From the IMG/VR virus record IMGVR_UViG_3300031702_000458, positions 1-29,110 of that record: a stretch of 29,110 nt of DNA; one strand, written 5' to 3'. A program made the position numbers and the translations under genes. Position 1 is the first letter of the stretch; each line of letters starts with the position of its first letter. The notes beneath the pieces were generated by a model, which was not told the origin of the DNA, made no database searches, and saw nothing but the letters and a program-made list of their open reading frames with translations. This document shows, in pieces, positions 15,305 to 22,675 of the stretch. The DNA is from a virus.

Positions 15305-15665
15305 TATAGACAAGGTATCAGAAGATATACATTATGAATTGATACCAGTTGAGTATGTTGATAACGATGCCGCGTGGGATGTAAGAATCCTGCGTGGCGA
15401 GTTCACCGAGACTGTGATACGGTTTGGAACTATCTCGTTTGATGGTGAGAGTGAGAACTTGAGGTTTGACTTCAGGGTTGTTGAATCACCGATTGATGCC
15501 ACATCCGAGGTTGTAGAGTTACAGGAGTTCGCGGCAGACATACTGGAAGATATAATTGAGAATGGTATTCGTGATGGCAAGGTAGTCACACGAGACAGAG
15601 ATAATGGAGAACAAATTGCAAGAGATACATCTGGAACAAACGATACTGAGGAACTTACTGACTAA
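15297..15665 (+). CDS. Hypothetical acidic protein between uvsX and 41
   Basis: 122 aa, not assigned to a family. The first 75 residues look like alternating beta strands (H-Y-E-L-I-P-V-E-Y, W-D-V-R-I-L, T-V-I-R-F-G-T-I-S-F), followed by an acidic helix (E-L-Q-E-F-A-A-D-I-L-E-D-I-I-E) and a polar, probably disordered tail. Strongly acidic overall. A gene of similar size commonly sits between uvsX and the gp41 helicase gene in marine T4-like phages as far as I recall, so it may take part in replication. Overlaps uvsX by 8 bases and gp41 by 62 bases; the tail is the overlapping part. Confidence 0.7.
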   Translation: MINIDKVSEDIHYELIPVEYVDNDAAWDVRILRGEFTETVIRFGTISFDGESENLRFDFRVVESPIDATSEVVELQEFAADILEDIIENGIRDGKVVTRDRDNGEQIARDTSGTNDTEELTD

Positions 15666-17016
15666 TGATGAGTACGCGAGGAAGGTTGCCGCTTTCCTCG
15701 ATACTGATTACTTTGAAGGTGTCTACAAAGGACTCTTCTCTGAGTTCACTAAGTTCATTGCTAAGTACAACAAACTTCCTACTATGGAAGCATTCAAGAT
15801 TGAGGTCGATGAAGGTGATCGACTCAACGATGAACAATACCGCCATGCCATTGAGATCCTTCCTAACATCTTTGAGAAGAAGGAAGAGAATCTTGAGTGG
15901 TTGCTCGAACGTACCGAGAAGTGGTGTCAAGACCGTGCGGTCTATAACTCTATCATGGAATCTATTCAGATCATTGATGGTAAGCACCAGACTCTATCCA
16001 AGAATGCCATACCTGAGATCCTAAGTAAAGCACTGGGTGTTACCTTTGATACTAACATTGGTCACGACTACCTAGAGAACATTGACGAACGATGGGATTA
16101 CTACACACGAGACGAAGAACACATACCGTTCGATCTGGATATGTTCAATCAGATCACCAAGGGTGGTTTGGTCAAGAAGTCTCTGAACATCGCACTGGCA
16201 GGTACAGGTGTTGGTAAGTCTCTGTTCATGTGTCACTGTGCCGCAGGTAACCTATCTATGGGTAAGAACGTACTCTATATCACTATGGAGATGTCCGAAG
16301 AGAAGGTCGCAGAACGTATTGATGCTAACTTACTTAATGTGGCAATCGATCAGTTAGAGAATCTATCCAAGAATGTGTTTACCTCTAAGGTTCAGGCAGT
16401 TGCCAAGAAGACCCAAGGTAAGTTGATCATTAAAGAATACCCGACTGGTCAGGCAAACGCGTCTCACTTCCGTGCGCTATTGAATGAGATGAAGTTGAAG
16501 AAGAACTTTATACCAGACGTGATATATATTGATTACCTGAACATATGTTCGTCTGCAAGGATGAAAGCAATGGGTGGTGCTATCAACTCTTATACATACA
16601 TTAAGAGTATTGCCGAAGAGATCCGTGGTCTGGCAGTAGAGTTTAACCTACCGATCATGTCTGCGACCCAGACTACTCGTGGTGGTTATGGTAATGATGA
16701 TGTTGGTCTAGAAGATACGTCCGAGTCGTTTGGTCTACCTGCTACGGCAGATCTAATGTTCGCATTGATATCTAATGAAGAACTGGCAAACAACAACCAG
16801 ATCCTTATTAAGCAGTTGAAGAATCGTTATAATGATGCGACTGGTGTCAACCAAAGGTTTGTCGTTGGTGTTGATCGTAACAAGATGCGTCTATATGATG
16901 TTGACCAGAACGACAACCCTATGAACAGAGAAGAGGATACTGGCCCAGTGTTCGACAACAGTAATTCAGGACAACGTATGAACGCAGAGAATAGGTTCGG
17001 AGAGTTTAAGATATGA
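15604..17016 (+). CDS. 41: Replicative DNA helicase, gp41-like (DnaB family)
   Basis: Hexameric 5'-3' helicase of the replisome. 470 aa, almost the same as T4 gp41 (475). An N-terminal helical domain (about 1-150) is followed by the RecA-like core: Walker A G-T-G-V-G-K-S (200-206), Y-I-T-M-E-M-S-E-E (motif H1a), D-V-I-Y-I-D-Y-L-N (Walker B) and the A-T-Q-T-T-R-G-G region. The C-terminus is polar and Asn-rich. The start is nested 62 bases inside the upstream gene; ATG 15604 has GAGATAATGGAG context. Stop overlaps the next start (ATGA). Confidence 0.96.
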   Translation: MENKLQEIHLEQTILRNLLTNDEYARKVAAFLDTDYFEGVYKGLFSEFTKFIAKYNKLPTMEAFKIEVDEGDRLNDEQYRHAIEILPNIFEKKEENLEWLLERTEKWCQDRAVYNSIMESIQIIDGKHQTLSKNAIPEILSKALGVTFDTNIGHDYLENIDERWDYYTRDEEHIPFDLDMFNQITKGGLVKKSLNIALAGTGVGKSLFMCHCAAGNLSMGKNVLYITMEMSEEKVAERIDANLLNVAIDQLENLSKNVFTSKVQAVAKKTQGKLIIKEYPTGQANASHFRALLNEMKLKKNFIPDVIYIDYLNICSSARMKAMGGAINSYTYIKSIAEEIRGLAVEFNLPIMSATQTTRGGYGNDDVGLEDTSESFGLPATADLMFALISNEELANNNQILIKQLKNRYNDATGVNQRFVVGVDRNKMRLYDVDQNDNPMNREEDTGPVFDNSNSGQRMNAENRFGEFKI

Positions 17017-17189
17017 GTCCAGAATGGCAAACTGTCTTCACCCTTGCAATGATGGGTGGCACATGGTGGTGGGGACACTACTACGGCAGAATTTCAGGGA
17101 TTAGAGATACGTTGTTATTCCTTGAAGAGCATGGTGACCTAACAATTACAGAAGAAATTATTGAAGTAGAGGACGAAGAAGATGAGTGA
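17013..17189 (+). CDS. Small conserved-type membrane-associated protein (58 aa)
   Basis: Reads from ATG 17013, overlapping the gp41 stop (ATGA), to TGA 17187-17189, overlapping the thyX start. The product has a short hydrophobic, Trp-rich segment (F-T-L-A-M-M-G-G-T-W-W-W-G-H-Y-Y-G) and a strongly acidic tail (E-E-I-I-E-V-E-D-E-E-D-E). The tight coupling on both sides supports it as a real gene. It could be a membrane-anchored peptide of the replication machinery; function unknown. Confidence 0.7.
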   Translation: MSPEWQTVFTLAMMGGTWWWGHYYGRISGIRDTLLFLEEHGDLTITEEIIEVEDEEDE

Positions 17190-17847
17190 AGTAAATCTAG
17201 TAGCACTGAGTAAACCCAATGTGGGCGCAAGTGGTTGTTGGGACGCAAACGAATTGATTGCGTATACAGCACGAGTAAGCAACCCTGCCAATCAGAACAA
17301 TCCTGATACAGCACCTAAGTTGTTACGTTACCTAATCAAACATGGGCATTGGTCACCGTTTGAGATGGTTCATATGACTCTTGAAATCAAAACAACTCGT
17401 GACATTAGCAGACAGATCCTACGTCACCGTTCGTTTTCATATCAAGAGTTCAGTCAACGATATGCCGAGTCCGAAGACTTTGTATCAAGGGAAGCACGAA
17501 TGCAAGACGCGAAGAATCGCCAAGCATCTATTGAGACCGATGATCCTACTTTAGCAGAGAACTGGTCTATTGCCCAAGCACGAGTTATCCGTACTGCCAA
17601 AGAGGTATATAACTGGGCACTAGATAATGGTATTGCAAAGGAACAGGCAAGAGCAGTATTACCCGAAGGAAACACAGAGACAACATTATACATGGCAGGG
17701 TCACTCCGATCATGGATACATTATTGTCAGTTGCGTATGGGTATAGAAACGCAGAAGGAACACCGCGAGGTGGCATTACAAGCATGGGAACATATTAAGA
17801 TACACTTCCCAGACATTGCGGAGGCGTGTGATGAAGCACATAACTAA
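17182..17847 (+). CDS. thyX: Flavin-dependent thymidylate synthase ThyX
   Basis: Makes dTMP from dUMP using FAD, NADPH and methylenetetrahydrofolate. 221 aa. The ThyX signature R-H-R-S-F-S-Y-Q-E-F-S-Q-R-Y (residues 81-94) is complete (RHRxxSxxxxSxR), along with H-W-S-P-F-E near 57 and the later L-P-E-G-N-x-E-T-T-L-Y and W-I-H-Y-C-Q-L-R. It completes the dCMP deaminase to dTMP route with the enzyme at 3194. GAAGAAG serves as the ribosome binding site. Confidence 0.96.
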   Translation: MSEVNLVALSKPNVGASGCWDANELIAYTARVSNPANQNNPDTAPKLLRYLIKHGHWSPFEMVHMTLEIKTTRDISRQILRHRSFSYQEFSQRYAESEDFVSREARMQDAKNRQASIETDDPTLAENWSIAQARVIRTAKEVYNWALDNGIAKEQARAVLPEGNTETTLYMAGSLRSWIHYCQLRMGIETQKEHREVALQAWEHIKIHFPDIAEACDEAHN

Positions 17848-18004
17848 AGTTGTCTTAGACGATGAAGGTAATCAATGCATAGAATTCTCAGATGAATTGA
17901 TGTTAGTGCTTGACTTACAGGTGGGTAATGTGTTACAATGGGACTTGTCTGAAGATAATCAATGGACATTAACTAAAATTAAGGAAACCGAAGAAAATGA
18001 GTGA
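17831..18004 (+). CDS. Small AbrB/MazE-like protein (57 aa)
   Basis: ATG 17831 has a strong GGAGG upstream and overlaps the thyX end. The sequence K-V-V-L-D-D-E-G-N ... I-E-F-S-D-E-L-M ... L-x-V-G-N-V-L-Q-W-D ... W-T-L-T-K fits the swapped-hairpin AbrB/MazE pattern (beta-hairpin, 'P-x-E-L-x-x-x-L-x-L-x-x-G-D-x-L'). Such proteins bind DNA as dimers, or are antitoxins; no toxin gene follows, so a regulator role is more likely. Assignment rests on pattern only. Confidence 0.5.
   Translation: MKHITKVVLDDEGNQCIEFSDELMLVLDLQVGNVLQWDLSEDNQWTLTKIKETEENE
17910..17939 (+). promoter_or_regulatory. Probable sigma70-type promoter
   Basis: TTGACT (17910-17915), 18-bp spacer, TACAAT (17934-17939), one mismatch in each box. 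Inside the AbrB-like gene, 57 bases before ATG 17997; could drive the genes from 17997 onward. Confidence 0.5.
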
Positions 18005-18275
18005 ACTGAAGAAAGGTGATATCGTCACCGTAATGACAAGCGTAGGTGAGTATATTGCGCGATTAGAACGTATTGAAGCAGGATCAGTCAATGTGTCAGA
18101 CCCACGATTAATCGTGCGTGGCGAAGAGGGTAAGATTGGTTTTGGTCGAGGTGTGTGTATGTCTGCCATTGAGAAACCTAAGAACCTAACTTTCCAAGAT
18201 GTATTGTTTGTAGTACCTACGAACGAGTCATTCGAGAAAGCATGGATTGAAGCAACTTCAGGTATCATCATCTAA
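17997..18275 (+). CDS. Small Sm/SH3-like beta-barrel protein (92 aa)
   Basis: Begins K-K-G-D-I-V-T-V-M-T-S-V-G-E-Y-I-A-R-L-E-R-I-E-A-G-S-V..., i.e. five short beta strands in the Sm-fold pattern (barrel strand, G-E-Y-I-A-R, V-x-V-S-D-P-R-L-I-V). The C-terminal 40 residues have F-Q-D-V-L-F-V-V-P-T-N-E-S-F. Possible RNA-binding or regulatory protein, but I do not recognise a named family with certainty. Overlaps the previous stop and the next start (TAATG). Confidence 0.5.
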   Translation: MSELKKGDIVTVMTSVGEYIARLERIEAGSVNVSDPRLIVRGEEGKIGFGRGVCMSAIEKPKNLTFQDVLFVVPTNESFEKAWIEATSGIII

Positions 18276-18952
18276 TGTCGGAAATTACTATACGCAATGT
18301 GAAACTCCTTGAGACTCTTAACAGTTTCAGTGATGAGTTCTTCTCGAAGGAAGAGTACAACCATCCTCCAAGTCAGATGTATAGTTCCGTAGAAGATATG
18401 AACAAGGGTGAGTACTACTGTGACAGAGAATATCTGGAAGAGTGTCTTGCCCTACCTGAGACTGTGGGTGTGCCGGTACGTCACTTTGCCCAACCAATCT
18501 CTAGGATGGTAAGAGAACATCCCAACAAAGAAGATTGGAAGGGTTTCATGGCGAAGGTCAAGTATGACTTCGCGGCAGAGATAGGTGCGCACACTAGTGC
18601 GTTACTATCTTACTACCCTCCCGGTGGGTTCGTGGGTTGGCACACTAATGCAGATGCTACAGCATATCAAGTACTATTTACTTGGTCAACTGGTAATGGT
18701 TACTTCCGTTACTACGACAAAGCAAATGATAAGATTGTAACTATACAGGACGTAGCAGGGTGGCAAGCACGTCACTACTACTTTGGCCCTGAGTATGAAC
18801 CTGAGAATCATTGTTGGCATAGTGCCTATGCAGGAGATAACCGCATAACACTAGCATACAAGTTTCCCGGACATGGAAAACATGATCCTCGTGACCAACA
18901 GGCACGAGACTTACGCGATTTATTAATTGAGGAAATTGAAAGTGTTGATTAA
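18275..18952 (+). CDS. 2-oxoglutarate/Fe(II)-dependent oxygenase
   Basis: 225 aa protein with the double-stranded beta-helix signature of prolyl-4-hydroxylase-like oxygenases: L-S-Y-Y-P-P-G-G-F-V-G-W-H123-T-N-A-D127, F-T-W-S-T-G-N-G-Y-F-R-Y, and the distal H182 in C-W-H-S-A-Y with R190 (N-R-I-T-L-A-Y-K-F) as the 2OG-binding Arg. The proximal metal motif reads H-T-N-A-D, so the second ligand may be Asn125 or Asp127. Related proteins are frequent in T4-like marine phages; substrate unknown. Not the same family as the cupin-like gene at 5056. Confidence 0.78.
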   Translation: MSEITIRNVKLLETLNSFSDEFFSKEEYNHPPSQMYSSVEDMNKGEYYCDREYLEECLALPETVGVPVRHFAQPISRMVREHPNKEDWKGFMAKVKYDFAAEIGAHTSALLSYYPPGGFVGWHTNADATAYQVLFTWSTGNGYFRYYDKANDKIVTIQDVAGWQARHYYFGPEYEPENHCWHSAYAGDNRITLAYKFPGHGKHDPRDQQARDLRDLLIEEIESVD

Positions 18953-19205
18953 CAAACTATTACCAGAAGACCAGAAACGAGTTGTAAATGCGATCAAAGA
19001 GATATCAGACAGTATGACACGCATTGACGCAGAGAAGGACTTGATCAAAGACATTGTTCTGGTGACCTTCGAGAACCATGAGATCGACAAGAAGCATATT
19101 CGCAAACTTGCCGCTATATATCATAAAGCAAACATGGATGAAGTCCGTACTGAGTTCGATGACCTAGAGTCGTTGTACGAGACGTTATTCAGTAAGGAGA
19201 AGTAA
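18942..19205 (+). CDS. DsbA-like dsDNA-binding transcription regulator
   Basis: 87 aa if started at GTG 18942 (AGGA 8 bases upstream). Highly charged, helical: L-P-E-D-Q-K-R-V-V-N-A-I-K-E-I-S-D-S-M ... E-K-D-L-I-K-D-I-V ... K-K-H-I-R-K-L-A-x-I-Y-H-K-x-N. The I-Y-H-K-x-N element, size (T4 DsbA 89 aa) and D-L-I-K-D-I pattern fit the T4 late-transcription-associated dsDNA-binding protein DsbA. TTG starts at 18927, 18936 or 18945 are alternatives. Overlaps the end of the oxygenase by 11 bases. Confidence 0.55.
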   Translation: MLINKLLPEDQKRVVNAIKEISDSMTRIDAEKDLIKDIVLVTFENHEIDKKHIRKLAAIYHKANMDEVRTEFDDLESLYETLFSKEK

Positions 19206-19206
19206 G

Positions 19207-19668
19207 ATGGGACATTATGATGAACAAAGAGATGAACCAATCTTATCGGCAGGGATCTCTGCTCAAGAGTTGGCAATGATGTCGCCCGGGATGGGGTCAG
19301 TTGATAAAGGTATGATCTATGCGCATACTAACTATAGTACTGATCCTGCCGCATTCAAGGTAACGATTCCGGCAACGGAATCAGGCACACCCCCTATTGA
19401 GTACAAGTTCAACGAAGGTAACCTGATAAACCAGTTCAGGAACTATATCGACTCCACCTATGATGCTCACTACTGTACCTCTGGTATTCAGTCTAGTGAA
19501 GTAATCATTGACCGTGGTCGTGGTATGGGTTTCTTCCTTGGTAATGTGGATAAGTATTCTTCTCGTTATGGCAACAAGGGTGAGGTGGCAGATCATCGTA
19601 AGGATCTTATGAAGGTATTACATTACGCATTACTCGCACTACATACCCACGACCTTGAAAATGATTAA
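19207..19668 (+). CDS. DUF3310-like protein
   Basis: 153 aa, with an unassigned N-terminal half. The C-terminal half, F-F-L-G-N-V-D-K-Y-S-S-R-Y-G-N-K-G-E followed by D-L-M-K-V-L-H-Y-A-L, follows the DUF3310 pattern (GNxxKYxxRxxxKG ... DLxKAxxYL) shared with T7 gp1.7-type nucleotide kinases. The upstream Gly/Met-rich section (about 10-45) looks disordered. Ribosome binding site AAGGAGAAGTAAG directly before ATG. Stop overlaps the next start (TAATG). A nucleotide-related function is plausible but not shown. Confidence 0.55.
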   Translation: MGHYDEQRDEPILSAGISAQELAMMSPGMGSVDKGMIYAHTNYSTDPAAFKVTIPATESGTPPIEYKFNEGNLINQFRNYIDSTYDAHYCTSGIQSSEVIIDRGRGMGFFLGNVDKYSSRYGNKGEVADHRKDLMKVLHYALLALHTHDLEND

Positions 19669-20468
19669 TGGCATATACCGACAACATCATGGTCTTCAAC
19701 GGAGATTCATTTACCTATGGTGATGAACTAAAAGGATATGAGGACAATCAGCAAGATCCACATACCTTTGCGTATAAGTTAGCGCAGGATCACTTTGATA
19801 AGAAGTATCTGAATCTCGCAACAAATGGTTCATCGAACTCTAAGATCTTTCGAACGACCCTAGACTTCATACATAAGACTAACAAAGATATTGGTTTGTT
19901 GTGTATCATGTGGACGAACTGGGGTCGGTTCGAACTGTGCGAGAACTTCGCATTACCTTCTGATCAAGAGATCCTTATCCCCCAAGAATCTAACATGAAC
20001 CAGATCATTCCTTCTCAGAGGTCAGGTAGTTTTCAATGGGACAACAAGGCAGAGGATGGTGGTCTGGAACGTGCTGAGATTCTAAAAGCATATACCGAGA
20101 ATGTATTAACCATGCATACCCAGATAATGCAGGGGTTGACCTACATGGAACACATACAATGGTTGTGTGACTATATGGGTATCAAATTACTAATGGGTGT
20201 TGTGCATGGTGATATGTATCTGAACTACCTACATACTCTGAAGGGTGATGGGTACGAAGACTACAAGGTTGCAGTATCGACTAAGATGCGTAGACTGAGA
20301 CATGAAAATCGTATCGGGTTAGGTCATTATCACGCATTGTGGAATATCTCAAAGGATAAATATACACTGAGACCTAATGGTCACGCAGACGAAGATGCCC
20401 ATACAGACTTTGCAGAAATGCTTTTTTCAATAACAGAAGAGAAGAACTTTATTAATGCTATTAACTAA
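19668..20468 (+). CDS. SGNH/GDSL-type hydrolase-like protein (copy 1)
   Basis: 266 aa. N-terminal N-G-D-S-F-T-Y-G-D-E-L carries the GDS nucleophile block; N-L-A-T-N-G-S-S-N is block II/III-like (Gly and Asn of the oxyanion hole); M-W-T-N-W follows; the C-terminus has N-G-H-A-D-E-D-A-H as the Asp/His block. All four blocks are recognisable, so it may be an active esterase or lipase-type enzyme. No signal peptide, hence probably cytoplasmic. Paralogous to the next gene, with which it overlaps by 14 bases. It may deacetylate a sugar, given the glycan-related genes elsewhere, but that is inference. Confidence 0.72.
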   Translation: MAYTDNIMVFNGDSFTYGDELKGYEDNQQDPHTFAYKLAQDHFDKKYLNLATNGSSNSKIFRTTLDFIHKTNKDIGLLCIMWTNWGRFELCENFALPSDQEILIPQESNMNQIIPSQRSGSFQWDNKAEDGGLERAEILKAYTENVLTMHTQIMQGLTYMEHIQWLCDYMGIKLLMGVVHGDMYLNYLHTLKGDGYEDYKVAVSTKMRRLRHENRIGLGHYHALWNISKDKYTLRPNGHADEDAHTDFAEMLFSITEEKNFINAIN

Positions 20469-21222
20469 TGGTTGCAGTTTCGTCTGGGGAGATGAACTAG
20501 AAGGTTACGATGACAGTCCTCCCTCGCACGGACATCTAACCTTCACTGCTATTCTGGCAGGTCATTTGGGTGTTCCTTATATGAACCTTGCCACCTGTGG
20601 TGGATGTAACCAGAAGATCTTTCGTGATACAGTAGACTGGTTATCAAAAGAAGAGAAACCTAGTCACGTTGTTGTGATCTGGTCTGCATGGCAACGCGAT
20701 GAAGTAGCAGAGAATCATCCTGTTGGTTATGAGCAAGAGATGAAGATCAAACGATATGAATGTATGACTCAGATCTCTCCTTCGCGTACCAACAGCGTTA
20801 AACCAGAATTGTTTGATCTACTAGAACAATACTATGATGTGCATGATACTATCCGTACAGGGATGATAAGAACATTAACATATATGACGGCACTACAGAC
20901 TATGTGTGATGCTATGGACATTAAGTTAGTGCAGGGAGTGTTTCACGAAAGGATGTGGCAGAACTATCTCGACTTTATGAAACCTCGATACAGTAAGTCT
21001 AAAGAACCTTGGACTGAGTGGATGAATCATATCCAAAGAGAGATAGAAGGATTACACGACAGGTGTAGATTAGGATTAGGTCGATACAAAGATCTGTTCT
21101 CGCTAGGAAAAGAACAGTACCAGATTAAAGACCACGGTCACCCAGACGAAGACACGCAAGTTCACTATGCGGATCTATTACTACATATATTTAATACTCA
21201 ATTCGAGGTCGAAGATGATTAA
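20455..21222 (+). CDS. SGNH/GDSL-type hydrolase-like protein (copy 2)
   Basis: 255 aa, paralogue of the gene before it. Shared landmarks: N-G-C-S-F-V-W-G-D-E-L-E-G-Y-D-D (Cys replaces Asp of GDS, Ser is kept), M-N-L-A-T-C-G-G-C-N, V-V-I-W-S-A-W, a long middle helix T-L-T-Y-M-T-A-L-Q, and H-G-H-P-D-E-D-T-Q-V-H-Y-A-D at the C-terminus. The tandem duplication with diverged nucleophile surroundings suggests two related substrates or a partner pair. ATG 20455 lies inside the end of copy 1. Confidence 0.7.
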   Translation: MLLTNGCSFVWGDELEGYDDSPPSHGHLTFTAILAGHLGVPYMNLATCGGCNQKIFRDTVDWLSKEEKPSHVVVIWSAWQRDEVAENHPVGYEQEMKIKRYECMTQISPSRTNSVKPELFDLLEQYYDVHDTIRTGMIRTLTYMTALQTMCDAMDIKLVQGVFHERMWQNYLDFMKPRYSKSKEPWTEWMNHIQREIEGLHDRCRLGLGRYKDLFSLGKEQYQIKDHGHPDEDTQVHYADLLLHIFNTQFEVEDD

Positions 21223-21439
21223 TACCGAAGCATTACTTAATATGTTGAAAGAGGGTACCGTGCGTATCAAGTATGGTCACTGGAAGTCTGGTGAAGAACT
21301 TGTTTGTGATGCGACAACGAATCATAGTATACCATTCAAACAACACAAGGACAATGCTACTATTGTCGTGTACGATCTCGTTAATGATAAATGGGAAGAC
21401 ATTCGTGTTTCCACAATAAGTTCTTTCGAACCCCTATAA
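21215..21439 (+). CDS. Small DUF2693/WYL_2-like protein (74 aa)
   Basis: Sequence M-I-N-T-E-A-L-L-N-M-L-K-E-G-T-V-R-I-K-Y followed by V-V-Y-D-L-V-N-D-K-W-E-D-I-R-V-S-T-I fits the phage WYL_2 (DUF2693) family, an SH3-like barrel: first a short helix with basic strand, last a W-x-x-x-R strand. Family function is unknown, perhaps nucleic-acid binding or transcription control. ATG 21215 overlaps the SGNH gene end by 8 bases, with GAGGTCGAAG as ribosome binding site. Last gene before the curli-like block. Confidence 0.55.
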   Translation: MINTEALLNMLKEGTVRIKYGHWKSGEELVCDATTNHSIPFKQHKDNATIVVYDLVNDKWEDIRVSTISSFEPL

Positions 21440-21470
21440 TAAAGAAACTCCAAGTATAAGTCGCTTCTTG

Positions 21471-21478
21471 TATAAATA
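21471..21478 (+). promoter_or_regulatory. T4-late-type promoter box (TATAAATA) before the curli-like block
   Basis: Exact TATAAATA in the 70-base gap before the first membrane protein gene; start of that gene is 31 bases downstream. No sigma70-type promoter is seen here or in the next 5 kb, so the curli-like block is probably a late transcript. Confidence 0.65.
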
Positions 21479-21509
21479 GATTTGTTAGTCTACTTTACAG
21501 GAATATACT

Positions 21510-21788
21510 TTGGAGTTTTTATCATTCATAGGAGACGTAGGTTTCCCTATAGCGTCTGCCTTGGCAGGAGGATTCTTCGTATTCCTCACCCTCAAGTTTA
21601 TTCTTGCAGGTGTGCTTGATGACATTAAGACACAACGTATGTTTGCTATGGCACTTGATAATAGAATCAAGACCATGAACAATGAACTCGTTCGCATTGA
21701 TGTTTTGATGTCACACGCGTTTCATATTAAACCAGACATGGATCGTATTGCCAGAGCAGACGGTCAGAAAGATGCGAGGAAAGATTAA
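21510..21788 (+). CDS. Small membrane protein with C-terminal coiled coil (copy 1)
   Basis: 92 aa from TTG 21510 (CAGGA 9 bases upstream). One hydrophobic span near the N-terminus (V-G-F-P-I-A-S-A-L-A-G-G-F-F-V-F-L-T-L) followed by a cytoplasmic-looking helix with D-N-R-I-K-T-M-N-N-E-L-V-R-I-D. It is similar in layout to the protein at 21979 (G-F-P-I ... D-R-V-R-M-L-D-N-D-L-I-R-L), reminiscent of YvrJ-type or holin-like proteins. Could be a holin, or an inner-membrane partner of the CsgG/CsgF pair; neither is proven. First gene after the late-type promoter. Confidence 0.6.
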   Translation: MEFLSFIGDVGFPIASALAGGFFVFLTLKFILAGVLDDIKTQRMFAMALDNRIKTMNNELVRIDVLMSHAFHIKPDMDRIARADGQKDARKD

Positions 21789-21979
21789 TGTCAGATATTG
21801 ATAACTTAGGTTCTTTGTGGGTTGGTTACCACATCAAACAGAATGGTAAAGACTTTAGAGTTGGTGGTGACCAACAAACAACAACTGATGAGATACTAGG
21901 TCGGTTGTTTAACATAGGTGATACCTTCACAGTGAATGAAGAAGGTACCCTGATACATATAGGTAGCAAGACAGAATAA
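21788..21979 (+). CDS. Hypothetical protein (63 aa) within the curli-like block
   Basis: Coupled on both sides by TAATG overlaps, so a real gene. Soluble, beta-rich look: W-V-G-Y-H-I-K-Q-N-G-K-D-F-R-V-G-G ... G-D-T-F-T-V-N-E-E-G-T-L-I-H-I-G. No signal peptide, no membrane segment, no family recognised. Confidence 0.6.
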   Translation: MSDIDNLGSLWVGYHIKQNGKDFRVGGDQQTTTDEILGRLFNIGDTFTVNEEGTLIHIGSKTE

Positions 21980-22299
21980 TGGAAGAATTAGCAACCGCGA
22001 TAGGGCAGTATGGTTTCCCGATAATTGCCGCAGGTGGTCTTGGATACTTCATATTATATATTTGGAGATGGGTGACTGAGGAAGTTGATCCAGTCATATC
22101 CGAATCTCATATGACATTAATTGCACTCATAGACAGAGTTAGAATGTTGGACAACGACTTGATCCGACTACAAACGAAACTCAATATGATACTGCAACAA
22201 CAAGAAGAGAAAGGCGAGAGATATGATAAAGTTGGCACAGAACTTGCTTCTACTAGTGATACTAGTAACGATAGTACAGAAAGCGACAGCACAGGATAG
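21979..22299 (+). CDS. Small membrane protein with coiled coil (copy 2)
   Basis: 106 aa. One membrane span (Y-G-F-P-I-I-A-A-G-G-L-G-Y-F-I-L-Y-I-W) then a helical region (L-I-A-L-I-D-R-V-R-M-L-D-N-D-L-I-R-L-Q-T-K-L) and a Ser/Thr/Asp-rich tail, which is the part that overlaps the csgF start. Same layout as the protein at 21510: G-F-P-I before the span and a D-x-R-x-x-x-x-x-N-x-L-x-R-x motif after it, so the two are probably paralogues. Role inferred to be envelope-related. Confidence 0.6.
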   Translation: MEELATAIGQYGFPIIAAGGLGYFILYIWRWVTEEVDPVISESHMTLIALIDRVRMLDNDLIRLQTKLNMILQQQEEKGERYDKVGTELASTSDTSNDSTESDSTG

Positions 22300-22669
22300 T
22301 TACGAGTTTAACACTCCTACATTTAGTGGGATAGGATACTCTGCACACATCTTGACGCAAGAGCAGATGAAGCAAAGAAACAAAGAGACAGAAAGAGATC
22401 GGGAAGAATCACGACTAAGAGAAATAGAAAGAGATTTTGAGAATAGCAACTCACAACGTTTTCTAAACAACTTCGAGTCTAGAGTATATGCTCAGTTGTC
22501 TAAGCAGTTGGTTGAATCATTGTTTGGGGAAGATCCTCAGTCAGATGGTACATTCAACTTAGGGGATGATGTTGTAACGTACTCCAGTGATGGTGTTACT
22601 ATTACATTGACTATTACTTCACCGGACGGTACTACTACTACGATAGTAATACCAGTAGGTGGGATATAA
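22223..22669 (+). CDS. csgF: CsgF-like curli assembly protein
   Basis: In curli systems CsgF caps the CsgG pore outside the cell and couples secretion to nucleation of fibres. 148 aa: signal peptide (L-L-L-L-V-I-L-V-T-I-V-Q-K-A-T-A, cleavage near residue 23), then the pore-inserting N-terminus D-S-Y-E-F-N-T-P-T-F-S-G, comparable to the F-R-N-P-N-F-G-G of E. coli CsgF. A charged helical insert (R-D-R-E-E-S-R-L-R-E) is followed by the family end: L-x-x-Q-L-V-E-S-L-F-G and I-T-L-T-I-T-S-P-D-G-T-T-T-T-I-V-I-P. Lies directly before csgG and overlaps the preceding gene by 77 bases. Confidence 0.88.
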   Translation: MIKLAQNLLLLVILVTIVQKATAQDSYEFNTPTFSGIGYSAHILTQEQMKQRNKETERDREESRLREIERDFENSNSQRFLNNFESRVYAQLSKQLVESLFGEDPQSDGTFNLGDDVVTYSSDGVTITLTITSPDGTTTTIVIPVGGI

Positions 22670-22675
22670 TAAGTT

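Noticed and set aside
22665-22670. TATAAT directly before csgG
   Set aside because: No -35-like box at the right distance; probably just AT-rich stop codon surroundings.
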